The position numbers and the translations under genes were made by a program. This document shows positions 1 to 5,840 of a DNA stretch of 9,666 bases, in pieces. Numbering within the stretch: the first letter of the stretch is position 1; each line of letters opens with the position of its first letter. The notes under the pieces are model-generated. The model had not been told where the DNA came from, did not search any database, and saw nothing but the letters and a program-made list of their open reading frames with translations. Source of the DNA: JBBRMQ01 sp038230775 (lineage in GTDB: Bacteria; Acidobacteriota; Thermoanaerobaculia; Gp7-AA8); contig JBBRMQ010000167.1 in assembly GCA_038230775.1 (NCBI GenBank), positions 1 to 9,666 of the forward strand. The letters run 5' to 3'.

Positions 1-68
1 CGCAATCATCCGATGTCGTTCTTCCACCATTCCTCGGCTCCAAGGCATCCAATCCTCCAACTGACATC

Positions 69-105
69 TGTCAAGGATGTCTCCGTGGAAGTGTCAAGGA
101 TGTCT
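69..105. repeat. 14-bp direct repeat pair, possible insertion-sequence scar
   Basis: The sequence TGTCAAGGATGTCT occurs at 69-82 and again, identically, at 92-105, giving a 23-bp period. No convincing gene covers positions 1-174. Repeated TGTCAAGGATGT-like blocks remind me of the outer ends of some IS481/IS3-type elements, but no transposase is present in the window. An element end, a regulator-binding pair or a chance repeat all remain possible. Confidence 0.35.
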
Positions 106-119
106 ACGTCTAGAACAGT

Positions 120-140
120 GGCCGAAGGCCGGGTGAGGGG
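120..140 (-). repeat. dispersed intergenic repeat, copy A (inverted copy at 9487-9507)
   Basis: These 21 bases are the exact reverse complement of 9487-9507. The unit contains GGCCGAAGGCC, itself a short palindrome, followed by GGGTGAGGGG. It lies just beyond the stop codon of the minus-strand gene ending at 175, so its hairpin may also help end that transcript. Two exact copies in non-coding DNA at opposite ends of the window indicate a family of intergenic repeats in this genome. Confidence 0.7.
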
Positions 141-174
141 TTTCTCGCACTCGCGCAGAGCTTCACCAAGGCTG

Positions 175-1050
175 TCAGTTCGATCGCGTGAGATCGATGA
201 GCGTCTTGAGGCCGCAGAAGACGGCGAAGAACGCCCGCGCAGAGCCGAAGAGGGCGAGCGCGAACATGCCGAAGATGATCGTCAGGTGCATGACGGCGAG
301 GCGTTGCATCTGCAACTCCGCCGATCTTTGGAAATCGGATGCGGCGGTCCTGCGGATGGTGACCGCGCGGATGGCGAAATCGATCGCCACAATCGCGCCG
401 ATGAGAATGAGACCTTCTTCAAACGAGGAGCGTTCGAATCGTTCGGCGGCCGAGTAGCGAGGAAGAATCACCTTCAGAAACAAAAGCAGAAAGACGAAGT
501 GTGCGGCGCTGAAAATCATCGACGCTGCAATGACCTCGCCGACGCTGCCGCCGCGGGTCTCGATCTGCCGTCCGTAGCGCCACACGCCGAGGAGCAGCAG
601 GAGAAGGAACGTGGAGATGACGGTCTCTGTCCAGTACAGCGCGAGCGCCGTTCCGACCGGCCAGCGCAGTCGAAACACGCCGACCAGGGTCACTGCGTTG
701 ACGAGAATTGCGTGGGCAATGCCCGCGGTGCGCGCAGCCGGGGTGACCACCGGTAGCGGCGGGCTCACAGGTCGATCTCCCACGCCGGCGAGCCTGCCCG
801 TCTTTTGAAACTCGGTGACGACATCGATCGCGGACTGGATCGACTCCGAGATCGAGGCGCCGTTCATGCGCGCCGCGCGATAGCTCGACCACATCAGGCG
901 AACGTCCGAGTTGTCGCTCTTCGGTTTGGGACTCTTCGGCTTCTTCGGGATTTTCGCGATGTCGCGCAGGCTCCAGACGAGCTGGCCGACGAAGTAGAGG
1001 CCGAGCAACGCCATGAAGATGTGGAAGCCGCTGTCGGAGGACCCTCCCAT
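175..1050 (-). CDS. DUF6498-like integral membrane protein
   Basis: This is a predicted inner-membrane protein of 291 residues with no known biochemical function. It has an N-terminal helix (about residues 8-26), then a basic and polar stretch of about 80 residues (KKPKSPKPK onward), then about five helices. The segment VGTALALYWTETVIS matches the 'LLYWAENVV' signature of DUF6498-type proteins, and the C-terminal GLKTLIDL resembles their usual ending. I chose the ATG at 1050 because TATCGT lies 6 nt upstream of it, which suits a leaderless message. An upstream in-frame GTG at 1104 would add 18 polar residues and push the gene to within 22 nt of the divergent VOC gene. The long polar insert after the first helix seems larger than usual for the family. 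Assignment rests on motif resemblance only. Confidence 0.68.
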   Translation of the reverse strand: MGGSSDSGFHIFMALLGLYFVGQLVWSLRDIAKIPKKPKSPKPKSDNSDVRLMWSSYRAARMNGASISESIQSAIDVVTEFQKTGRLAGVGDRPVSPPLPVVTPAARTAGIAHAILVNAVTLVGVFRLRWPVGTALALYWTETVISTFLLLLLLGVWRYGRQIETRGGSVGEVIAASMIFSAAHFVFLLLFLKVILPRYSAAERFERSSFEEGLILIGAIVAIDFAIRAVTIRRTAASDFQRSAELQMQRLAVMHLTIIFGMFALALFGSARAFFAVFCGLKTLIDLTRSN

Positions 1051-1056
1051 CCCATT

Positions 1057-1062
1057 ACGATA
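1057..1062 (-). promoter_or_regulatory. putative -10 box of the DUF6498-like gene
   Basis: TATCGT on the minus strand lies 6 nt before the ATG at 1050. No -35 element is obvious. Confidence 0.35.
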
Positions 1063-1114
1063 CGCCTCATGCTTTTCATGATTCTCGAGACGTTCAGGAA
1101 CCACGATCCGCTCT

Positions 1115-1121
1115 GAGGAGG
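1115..1121 (+). promoter_or_regulatory. strong Shine-Dalgarno of the first VOC gene
   Basis: GAGGAGG sits 5 nt before the ATG at 1127. It fixes that start and contrasts with the many starts in this window that lack any ribosome binding site. Confidence 0.75.
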
Positions 1122-1126
1122 TCCCG

Positions 1127-1489
1127 ATGTCACCGAACTACGTCAACGGAAAGATCTGCTACCTCGAGATTCCCGCTACCGACATCGCTCGCTCGATGGC
1201 CTTCTACCAGACCGTGTTCGGCTGGCAGACGCGCAAGCGCGGCGACGGATCGGTCGCCTTCGATGACGGTGCCGGCGAAGTGAGCGGCACCTGGGTCCTC
1301 GGCCGCCCGCCTTCTTCCAGCGCGGGAGTGATGACGTACGTGATGGTCGACAACGCGGCAAAGACCCTCGAGATGATCGTCGCGAACGGTGGCCGTGTCG
1401 TGCAGCCGATCGGAGCCGATGCTCCCGAGATCACCGCGCGATTCCTCGATCCGGCGGGCAACCTCTTCGGCCTCTATCAACAGCGCTAA
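1127..1489 (+). CDS. VOC-superfamily protein (glyoxalase/bleomycin-resistance fold)
   Basis: This is a cytosolic single-domain VOC protein of 120 residues, the usual length for the COG3324-like group. Two beta-alpha-beta-beta-beta modules can be read: CYLEIPATDIARSMAFYQTVFGW (residues 11-33) opens the first, and VMTYVMVDNAAKTLEMIVANGG (about 68-89) opens the second. The protein ends with the typical FLDPAGNLFGLYQ. Of the usual metal ligands, the first strand has Tyr12 where relatives often have His, Glu14 is kept, and the last strand offers Gln118 rather than Glu. It may therefore not be a metal-dependent glyoxalase I, and the substrate cannot be predicted. The start is set by GAGGAGG 5 nt upstream. 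It is divergent from the DUF6498-like gene and has no obvious operon partner. Confidence 0.88.
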   Translation: MSPNYVNGKICYLEIPATDIARSMAFYQTVFGWQTRKRGDGSVAFDDGAGEVSGTWVLGRPPSSSAGVMTYVMVDNAAKTLEMIVANGGRVVQPIGADAPEITARFLDPAGNLFGLYQQR

Positions 1490-1527
1490 TGGGGTGAATT
1501 GGTTGAAATTGCCGTAGCCTTCAGATC

Positions 1528-1643
1528 GGAAGATGGGGGACGAGGAATGTTGAATGTTGAATGTTGAATGTCTGTTGGTTTTTGGGGTTTTTCATTCAAC
1601 ATTCAACACTGAACATTCAACATTCCTCGTCCCCCCATCTTCC
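1528..1643. repeat. long imperfect hairpin built from TGTTGAA repeats
   Basis: The left arm 1528-1570 (43 nt) and right arm 1593-1643 (51 nt) are reverse complements around a T/G-rich 22-nt loop. The arms share a GGAAGATGGGGG outer block, a GACGAGGAATG block and tandem TGTTGAA heptamers. The right arm has one extra heptamer (with one variant, TTCAGTG) and one extra G, so the heptamers appear to change in copy number. It lies between the VOC stop at 1489 and the convergent gene ending at 1749. It could act as a two-way terminator, but it is much longer than a normal one and looks like a dispersed repeat element. Confidence 0.8.
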
Positions 1644-1690
1644 CAGCTCCTGGAGCGCCGGGGGAGACAACACGCTCAACGCCCCGCCCG

Positions 1691-1729
1691 CCCACACCGG
1701 TCCCTCGCAACGCTCGGGATGACATCTTC
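1691..1729 (+). repeat. 39-bp dispersed repeat, copy 1
   Basis: This matches 4021-4059 in the same orientation at 38 of 39 positions; the one difference is A at 1709 against T at 4039. Both copies lie in non-coding DNA downstream of genes. The unit includes CCCACACCGGTCCCTCGC followed by ACGCTCGGGATGACATCTTC. Confidence 0.8.
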
Positions 1730-1748
1730 GGGCTCGATCAGCAGCCGG

Positions 1749-2039
1749 CTAGCCGGTGAGGAAGTAGACCGAGGCGAAGGCGGCGATTCCAGCGGCGGCC
1801 TGGAGAGCGAGCACGCGCAGAGCCGCTGCCGCATCGCGCGGCAGCCACCGGATTGCGAACCACGCGACGATCGGTACCTGCACGACCATCAGGATCTGAA
1901 AGATGTGCGCCGGCGTCCCTTCGTCGACTTCGTGCACGATCCCGTACATCGCTGCATGACTGATCACCATGGCGAGGGCGGCCATGGACATAGCGATGGG
2001 AAGCCAGCCACTCGGATGCCTGATGGGTGAATTCGTCAC
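1749..2039 (-). CDS. small three-helix membrane protein of unknown function
   Basis: This is a predicted inner-membrane protein of 96 residues (98 if the upstream TTG at 2045 is used). After a short polar N-terminus three hydrophobic helices can be seen: PIAMSMAALAMVISHAAMYG, IFQILMVVQVPIVAWFAIRW, and VLALQAAAGIAAFASVYFL at the C-terminus. The first loop is acidic with a His (VHEVDEGTPAH), and the second is basic and acidic (RWLPRDAA). The pattern feels like a conserved small hypothetical family, but I cannot name it. I prefer the GTG at 2039, because TATAAA/TAAAGT boxes end 8-10 nt before it and there is no Shine-Dalgarno. It is divergent from carbonic anhydrase, and the two share an 84-bp promoter region. 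No function is claimed. Confidence 0.62.
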   Translation of the reverse strand: MTNSPIRHPSGWLPIAMSMAALAMVISHAAMYGIVHEVDEGTPAHIFQILMVVQVPIVAWFAIRWLPRDAAAALRVLALQAAAGIAAFASVYFLTG

Positions 2040-2049
2040 GAGCAAGTAC

Positions 2050-2055
2050 TTTATA
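2050..2055 (-). promoter_or_regulatory. putative -10 box of the small membrane protein gene
   Basis: TATAAA on the minus strand is 10 nt before the GTG at 2039. The overlapping TAAAGT (2053-2048) would be 8 nt before it. This is the only AT-rich patch in the intergenic region. Confidence 0.4.
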
Positions 2056-2111
2056 TCACAAAGTCAGCGTCGCGGAACGCCGGCGGCCCGCGGGTCGTTC
2101 TCGCGCTCCTC

Positions 2112-2117
2112 TAAGAT
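2112..2117 (+). promoter_or_regulatory. putative -10 box of the carbonic anhydrase gene
   Basis: TAAGAT lies 6 nt before the GTG start at 2124. The only purine run, AGGGG, is too close to that codon to serve as a good ribosome binding site. Confidence 0.4.
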
Positions 2118-2123
2118 AGGGGC

Positions 2124-2729
2124 GTGAGCGTCCTCAAACACCTGCTGGAGAACAACCGCACCTGGGCCGCCGAGATGACGGGGCGTGATCCTGAATTCTT
2201 CACCCGGCTGTCCATGCAACAGGCACCACAGTATCTATGGATAGGGTGCTCGGACAGCCGCGTCCCGGCCAACCAGATCGTCGGGCTGCTCCCGGGCGAG
2301 ATGTTCGTCCACCGCAACGTGGCGAACGTGGTGGTCCACGCGGATCTCAACTGCCTCTCCGCGATTCAGTTCGCCGTCGACGTCCTTCGAGTGAAAGACA
2401 TCATCGTCGCCGGCCATTACGGCTGCGGCGGCGTCTTTGCCGCTCTTCGGGACGACAAGCTTGGACTGATCGACAACTGGCTTCGCCACGTGCAGGACGT
2501 TCTCCGCAAGCATCAGACGGAGATGGATTCGCTCCGCAACGAGACTGAGCGGCACAACCGGCTGTCGGAGCTGAACGTGATGGAGCAGATGACGAACGTC
2601 AGCCAGACCACGGTGGTGCGCGACGCGTGGGCGCGCGGTCAGGACGTCGCCATTCACGGCTGGATCTACGACCTGCACGACGGGCTGCTGCGCGAGCTCG
2701 GCGTCACTTCACCAAATACCGCTCTTTGA
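2124..2729 (+). CDS. can: beta-class carbonic anhydrase
   Basis: This is a cytosolic zinc enzyme interconverting CO2 and bicarbonate. It supplies bicarbonate for carboxylases and helps pH balance. At 201 residues it is close to the usual 200-220 of bacterial Can. The zinc ligands are all present: Cys42 and Asp44 in CSDSR (42-46), with Arg46 completing the Asp-Arg dyad, and His98 and Cys101 in GHYGCGG (97-103). HRNVANVV (63-70) and the C-terminal GWIYDLHDGLLRELGV are also typical. The start is a GTG at 2124. An in-frame alternative further in would lose the N-terminal helix used for dimer packing. It appears to be a single-gene unit. The symbol follows E. coli Can; cynT-type naming is equally possible on sequence alone. 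Confidence 0.96.
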   Translation: MSVLKHLLENNRTWAAEMTGRDPEFFTRLSMQQAPQYLWIGCSDSRVPANQIVGLLPGEMFVHRNVANVVVHADLNCLSAIQFAVDVLRVKDIIVAGHYGCGGVFAALRDDKLGLIDNWLRHVQDVLRKHQTEMDSLRNETERHNRLSELNVMEQMTNVSQTTVVRDAWARGQDVAIHGWIYDLHDGLLRELGVTSPNTAL

Positions 2730-2836
2730 GCAGAGCGGGGTGATGCAGCTCGTGGCCCGCGATGTGGAACGCGTGCGATGTACGTCGGCATGCTCGCCAT
2801 ATTCGCCGGGTCGAGGCCGTCCGGATGCCATTCCGG

Positions 2837-2842
2837 TATGCT
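2837..2842 (+). promoter_or_regulatory. putative -10 box of the second VOC gene
   Basis: TATGCT lies 8 nt before the ATG at 2851. It helps select that ATG over the longer reading frame that opens at 2740. Confidence 0.4.
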
Positions 2843-2850
2843 CACAGGTC

Positions 2851-3297
2851 ATGAGCAAGGATTCACAGGACCCCACCGACGTCAAGACGCGCGCGGAGCC
2901 TCAATCGCTGCGCGGCCGCAATCTCCAGGCTTCGCTCACGGTCAAAGATCTCCAGAAGAGCCTCGCCTGGTACACCGATGTACTCGGCTTCACCGTCGAT
3001 CAGAAGCACGAGCGAGACGGGAAGCTGCTGGCCATCTCTCTCAAGGCGGGAGACGTGCGCCTTCTCATCAATCAAGATGATGGCGCGAAGGGTTGGGATC
3101 GCCCGAAAGGGGAGGGATTCTCGCTGCAGATCACGACCGATCAGAAGGTCGATGACATCGCCGACCGGATCAAGGATCACGGCGGAAAACTCGACACCGA
3201 GCCGCAGGACATGCCGTGGGGCGCGCGTGTGTTCCGCGTGCGCGACCTCGACGGATTCCGCTTCGCGATCTCTTCCGAGCGAAGCGGCAATCGCTAA
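2851..3297 (+). CDS. VOC-superfamily protein (glyoxalase-like)
   Basis: This is a second single-domain VOC protein, of 148 residues with a polar leader of about 23. The fold can be read as NLQASLTVKDLQKSLAWYTDVLGF (24-47), then GKLLAISLKAGDVRLLINQDD (57-77), then the second module FSLQITTDQKVDDIADRIKDHGG (90-112), and finally WGARVFRVRDLDGFRFAIS (123-141). The usual His/Glu metal ligands are not clear: the last strand reads FRFAIS, without the common Glu. Catalysis as a metal-dependent glyoxalase is therefore doubtful, and ligand binding is an alternative. The frame is open back to 2740, but ATG 2851 fits the domain boundary and a -10 box. The CPBP gene follows 39 nt later on the same strand and may share the transcript. 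Confidence 0.87.
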   Translation: MSKDSQDPTDVKTRAEPQSLRGRNLQASLTVKDLQKSLAWYTDVLGFTVDQKHERDGKLLAISLKAGDVRLLINQDDGAKGWDRPKGEGFSLQITTDQKVDDIADRIKDHGGKLDTEPQDMPWGARVFRVRDLDGFRFAISSERSGNR

Positions 3298-3336
3298 GGC
3301 GAGCAACCTCGATCCGGGCCGTCCGTAGTTCCAATC

Positions 3337-3981
3337 GTGGACGACGGCGCTGCGGCTCTTCGTGGATTCGGACCGATCGGAATCGCGGCGATCGTCGTCA
3401 TCCTCCTTGGCAATCTGATCGTTCCTCCGCTCAGCGCGATTCTCGTTCTGGTCTGGGTGGCGTTGTCGCAGACGCCGTGGGCCGACATCGCGTTCGTGCC
3501 GCCGCGGAACTGGGCCCTCAGCACGGCGATCGGCGTTGTCTCCGGCTGCGCGCTCAAGCTCGTGATGAAGGCCCTGGTGATGCCGATGTTCGGCGCGCCT
3601 GCGATCAACCCCGCGTATCACTATCTGGCCGGCAATCCTGAGGCAGCGATCCTGTTCGTCCCCGCGGTGATCGTGATCGCGGGATTCGGCGAAGAGACGC
3701 TGTTTCGCGGCTGGATGTTCGAGCGCCTGGGCCGGTTCATCCGGTCAAAGGCCGTGATCGTGATGATCACCAGCGTTCTATTCGGCGCGGCGCACTACAC
3801 CGTGCAGGGTCTCGCCGGCGTGGAGCAGGCAGCGATCACTGGTCTCATTTTCGGCTCGATGGTGGCGGTGACCGGCCGCATCTGGACCGCGATGTGCGCG
3901 CACGCCGCGTTCGACGTCCTGGCGGTCGCGCTCATTTACTGGAATCTCGAGGAAAGGGTCGCTCACTTCGTTTTTCGTTGA
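3337..3981 (+). CDS. CPBP family intramembrane metalloprotease
   Basis: This is a polytopic membrane protease of 214 residues from the CPBP/Abi (Rce1-like, PF02517) family, which cleaves substrates within or near the membrane. Some members process prenylated proteins, others act in bacteriocin immunity or protein secretion. All three catalytic motifs are intact: EETLFRGW with Glu119, Glu120 and Arg124 (EExxxR), LFGAAHY with Phe149 and His153 (FxxxH), and HAAFDV with His189 and Asp193 (HxxxD). Hydrophobic helices span roughly 14-45, 58-80, 103-117, 137-152, 165-182 and 190-202. The GTG at 3337 is the only start upstream of the first helix, and no good Shine-Dalgarno precedes it. It lies 39 nt after the VOC gene, so co-transcription is likely. 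The substrate cannot be inferred from context. Confidence 0.93.
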   Translation: MDDGAAALRGFGPIGIAAIVVILLGNLIVPPLSAILVLVWVALSQTPWADIAFVPPRNWALSTAIGVVSGCALKLVMKALVMPMFGAPAINPAYHYLAGNPEAAILFVPAVIVIAGFGEETLFRGWMFERLGRFIRSKAVIVMITSVLFGAAHYTVQGLAGVEQAAITGLIFGSMVAVTGRIWTAMCAHAAFDVLAVALIYWNLEERVAHFVFR

Positions 3982-4020
3982 AGAGCGTCTAACGAGCGGC
4001 TTCATTTTTCGCACCGCCCT

Positions 4021-4066
4021 CCCACACCGGTCCCTCGCTACGCTCGGGATGACATCTTCCCGAGCG
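4021..4066. repeat. 39-bp dispersed repeat, copy 2, with a perfect hairpin
   Basis: Positions 4021-4059 repeat 1691-1729 with one mismatch. In this copy the 3' part forms a perfect stem: CGCTCGGGA (4041-4049) pairs with TCCCGAGCG (4058-4066) around the 8-nt loop TGACATCT. No T-run follows. It lies 40 bp after the CPBP stop codon and just before the end of the minus-strand pseudogene, so it could help end transcription from both sides. Confidence 0.75.
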
Positions 4067-4095
4067 TGAGCGAAGCTGCAACCGGTCGTGGTTTA

Positions 4096-4420
4096 TCAGG
4101 GCTTCATCGCGATCTCGCTCACCTCGTCGAATTCGATCCCCCGGCGGCAATCGCGCTTCTCGACGTTCTGCTCCATCGCTTTCCAGATCGCCGTCACTTC
4201 AGCGGGTGCTGTGTCGGGCGCGTCGTGCGACTTCCACGTGATGATGTTGACGAGGAACGTCGACCCCTTCGCGTCCTGGCCGCGATAGAGAAGGTGCGGC
4301 TCCGGAAGCACCATGCCGAGGCGCTGGATCGTACACGACGACGACCGTCTAGGGAGGATCGGCCGCCAGAACATCGCTACCAGCTACAGCGAGACACGCG
4401 AGAATCATCAGAGTCTTCAT
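4096..4420 (-). pseudogene. frameshifted gene for a small secreted protein
   Basis: A clear signal peptide starts at the ATG at 4420: MKTLMILACLAVAGSDVLA followed by ADPP, with an Ala-X-Ala-like cleavage site (VLA/AD). The frame then ends at a TAG at 4351-4349. A different frame, offset by one base and open from 4374 to the stop at 4096, carries a natural-looking protein end: GMVLPEPHLLYRGQD, TFLVNIITWKSHDAPD, and KRDCRRGIEFDEVSEIAMKP. The two parts look like one broken secreted-protein gene, with a frameshift or small deletion between about 4374 and 4320. A tandem GTC tract at 4337-4345 (CGA units on the plus strand) is a likely slippage point. The family is unknown to me. The promoter TACGCT, 7 nt upstream of the ATG, is still recognisable. 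A sequencing error could produce the same picture. Confidence 0.5.
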
Positions 4421-4427
4421 GACTCAC

Positions 4428-4433
4428 AGCGTA
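4428..4433 (-). promoter_or_regulatory. putative -10 box of the frameshifted secreted-protein gene
   Basis: TACGCT on the minus strand lies exactly 7 nt before the ATG at 4420. Confidence 0.35.
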
Positions 4434-4514
4434 AGCGCATCCAAACCGCCGCGCATGTGCCGGTCGGCCTATGGTGGTTTTGTGCGTGGCCTGACGGAAG
4501 ACATCAACCGTTTG

Positions 4515-4520
4515 TAAGAT
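4515..4520 (+). promoter_or_regulatory. putative -10 box (TAAGAT) of the small membrane protein gene
   Basis: TAAGAT is identical to the box before carbonic anhydrase and is 9 nt before the GTG at 4530. CTGACG at 4491-4496, 18 nt upstream, is a fair -35 candidate. Confidence 0.4.
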
Positions 4521-4529
4521 GTGCGGCAT

Positions 4530-4907
4530 GTGCCGGAACATCAACAAGCCGTCGAAGATGATGAACGAGCGGTTTGGAGCTTCGTGACGTTCTTCGCGGT
4601 GCCGATCGTCGCGGTTGTCGCTTTCACCGTGTGGCGGAGACAAGGGCGTATGGCGGCGGCGATGATCGTGACGTTGCTTTTTGTCGCCGCGGGCTTGTTT
4701 CTCGCCCGGTCGAGCGCGTACGGCGGAATCTTCATCGCTGCCGCACTCCCAGCGGGACTGGCGGCCGGCACTCGAAGCGAAGACTCGCATCGCCGCTCGA
4801 TCCTGACGCTCGCGCTCATCGCAGCGCTGCCGATCGCGCTGGTCATCGTCGGCGTGGGGCCCGCGCTCGCCGCCTGGGCGTGGCAGCGCGGCGTTCAGAT
4901 CCCGTGA
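4530..4907 (+). CDS. small hydrophobic membrane protein of unknown function
   Basis: This is a predicted inner-membrane protein of 125 residues. After an acidic, polar N-terminus (PEHQQAVEDDERAV) come four hydrophobic stretches: SFVTFFAVPIVAVVAFTVW, AAAMIVTLLFVAAGLFLA, AYGGIFIAAALPAGLAAG, and ILTLALIAALPIALVIVGVG with a short tail. Arg-rich loops (WRRQGRM and RSEDSHRRS) suggest which side faces the cytoplasm. I recognise no family. Start choice is uncertain. GTG 4530 follows a TAAGAT box by 9 nt, GTG 4521 abuts that box, and GTG 4584 has GGAG 4 nt upstream and begins right at the first helix (107 residues). The last bases overlap the end of the convergent methyltransferase gene by 13 nt. Confidence 0.55.
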   Translation: MPEHQQAVEDDERAVWSFVTFFAVPIVAVVAFTVWRRQGRMAAAMIVTLLFVAAGLFLARSSAYGGIFIAAALPAGLAAGTRSEDSHRRSILTLALIAALPIALVIVGVGPALAAWAWQRGVQIP

Positions 4908-5701
4908 GCGCGTGCCTCGATGTACGCCATCGGAATCGTCAGGCGCAACTCTCCCTCGCGATCGAGCCGGTCTCGGAGCTTCTCGAACACCTCGCGCTCG
5001 CGGCCGGGCACCACGCTCTTCCAGCCGTCGAGGAATCCGAGCTTGATGAAGTAGTGGTTGAGAAGCGCGGTGCCGTTCGCGAATCGCATCGCGCCTTCGC
5101 GCTCGACGATGCGCGTGACCGAGAATCCGGCTGTCTCCAGTAACTCGCGAACGCCCTTCACGGTCGCACGATGCTCGACGTGGGTGCGCAGCTTCTCGTC
5201 GCCGCCGCCCAGGACTTCGTCGAAGACCGCGTAGAGCTCGCGCATGTGACCCTGCAGATTCGTGGTCAGCGCGATCGTCGCTCCGTTGCGTGCGACGCGG
5301 TGGCACTCGCGCATCGCGCCCTCGCGATCGTCGAAGTTGTTGAGGCCGAGGTTGGAGACGATGAGGTCGAAGGTGGAGTCGGGGAACGGCATCGCATTCG
5401 CCGATCCTTCGTGCAGGGTCACGTTCGGTGTTTCGCGGCTGGCGATCTTCGCCGCGGCGCGTTTGAGCCCGCCCGTCCATGGATCGACGCCGTGAACGTG
5501 GGAGGCAGGCCCGAGGCGCTCGGCGATCTCGATCAGCGGGAAACCGGTGCCGCATCCGACGTCGAGTACGTTGCGCATGTTCGCCATCGGAATCTCGTCG
5601 AGCAGCAGGAGCCCGAACATCGCCGACCAGAGCGGCAGCTCGTCGTAGGCCTCGAGCACGCGGGGCGATGAGAAGTCGGCGTCGAAGTCGAGGTAATCCA
5701 T
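4895..5701 (-). CDS. class I SAM-dependent methyltransferase
   Basis: This is a cytosolic methyltransferase of 268 residues, of the UbiE/Methyltransf_11 type, transferring a methyl group from S-adenosylmethionine to an unidentified substrate. Motif I is NVLDVGCGTGFPLIEIAERLG (44-64). The acidic loop at the end of strand 2 is VHGVDPW (69-75), binding the SAM ribose. ANAMPFPDSTFDLIVSNLGLNNF (101-123) gives motifs II/III, with the adenine-contacting Asn-Ala-Met-Pro-Phe-Pro stretch. The C-terminal 120 residues are longer and more charged than a minimal domain and probably form the substrate lid. The ATG at 5701 is 7 nt after TAAGCT and lacks a Shine-Dalgarno. It is a single gene with no pathway neighbours, so the substrate cannot be inferred; small-molecule methylation is likelier than nucleic-acid methylation. 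Confidence 0.92.
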   Translation of the reverse strand: MDYLDFDADFSSPRVLEAYDELPLWSAMFGLLLLDEIPMANMRNVLDVGCGTGFPLIEIAERLGPASHVHGVDPWTGGLKRAAAKIASRETPNVTLHEGSANAMPFPDSTFDLIVSNLGLNNFDDREGAMRECHRVARNGATIALTTNLQGHMRELYAVFDEVLGGGDEKLRTHVEHRATVKGVRELLETAGFSVTRIVEREGAMRFANGTALLNHYFIKLGFLDGWKSVVPGREREVFEKLRDRLDREGELRLTIPMAYIEARAHGI

Positions 5702-5708
5702 TCGCCAG

Positions 5709-5714
5709 AGCTTA
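5709..5714 (-). promoter_or_regulatory. putative -10 box of the methyltransferase gene
   Basis: TAAGCT on the minus strand lies 7 nt before the ATG at 5701, with no ribosome binding site in between. Confidence 0.4.
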
Positions 5715-5788
5715 CACGTCGGGTCTCCCTTCGCCGGCTCCCTGCTGTCGCACGCGAATTAGCTACTCGCCGGCTTTCGCGTAGCGAG

Positions 5789-5840
5789 GTGTGGGGCCAG
5801 CCCTCCGGCTGGCCGGCCAGCCAGAGGGCTGGCCCCACAC
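5789..5840. repeat. 52-bp near-perfect palindrome (REP-like)
   Basis: Arms 5789-5812 and 5817-5824/5825-5840 pair over 24 bp with one mismatch around the 4-nt centre CCGG. The outer 16 bp (GTGTGGGGCCAGCCCT) match exactly. The inner part is made of CCGGCTGG/CCAGCCAG. No T-run follows, and no gene converges here, so a role as a simple terminator is unlikely. It resembles a REP or miniature hairpin element. Confidence 0.85.

Noticed and set aside
13..756. Plus-strand frame of 247 codons opposite the DUF6498-like gene
   Set aside because: The product is charged and Glu/Arg-rich without domain features; the antisense frame has membrane helices and family motifs.
1554..2030. Plus-strand frame of 158 codons starting in the long hairpin
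   Set aside because: It begins inside the heptamer repeat and ends opposite the small membrane protein. The composition is that of non-coding and antisense sequence.
1127..3297. Treating the two VOC proteins as a duplicated pair or toxin-resistance cassette
   Set aside because: Their sequences belong to different VOC subgroups and are separated by unrelated genes. Nothing nearby indicates antibiotic resistance.
2863..3621. Minus-strand frame of 252 codons opposite the second VOC and CPBP genes
   Set aside because: It crosses two real genes with intact motifs, and its product is an Arg/Asp-rich shadow.
4377..5555. Very long minus-strand open frame of 392 codons
   Set aside because: Its product is extremely Arg-rich and low in complexity. 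It is the offset shadow of the methyltransferase gene, whose own frame has clear SAM motifs, and it also runs through the membrane protein gene.
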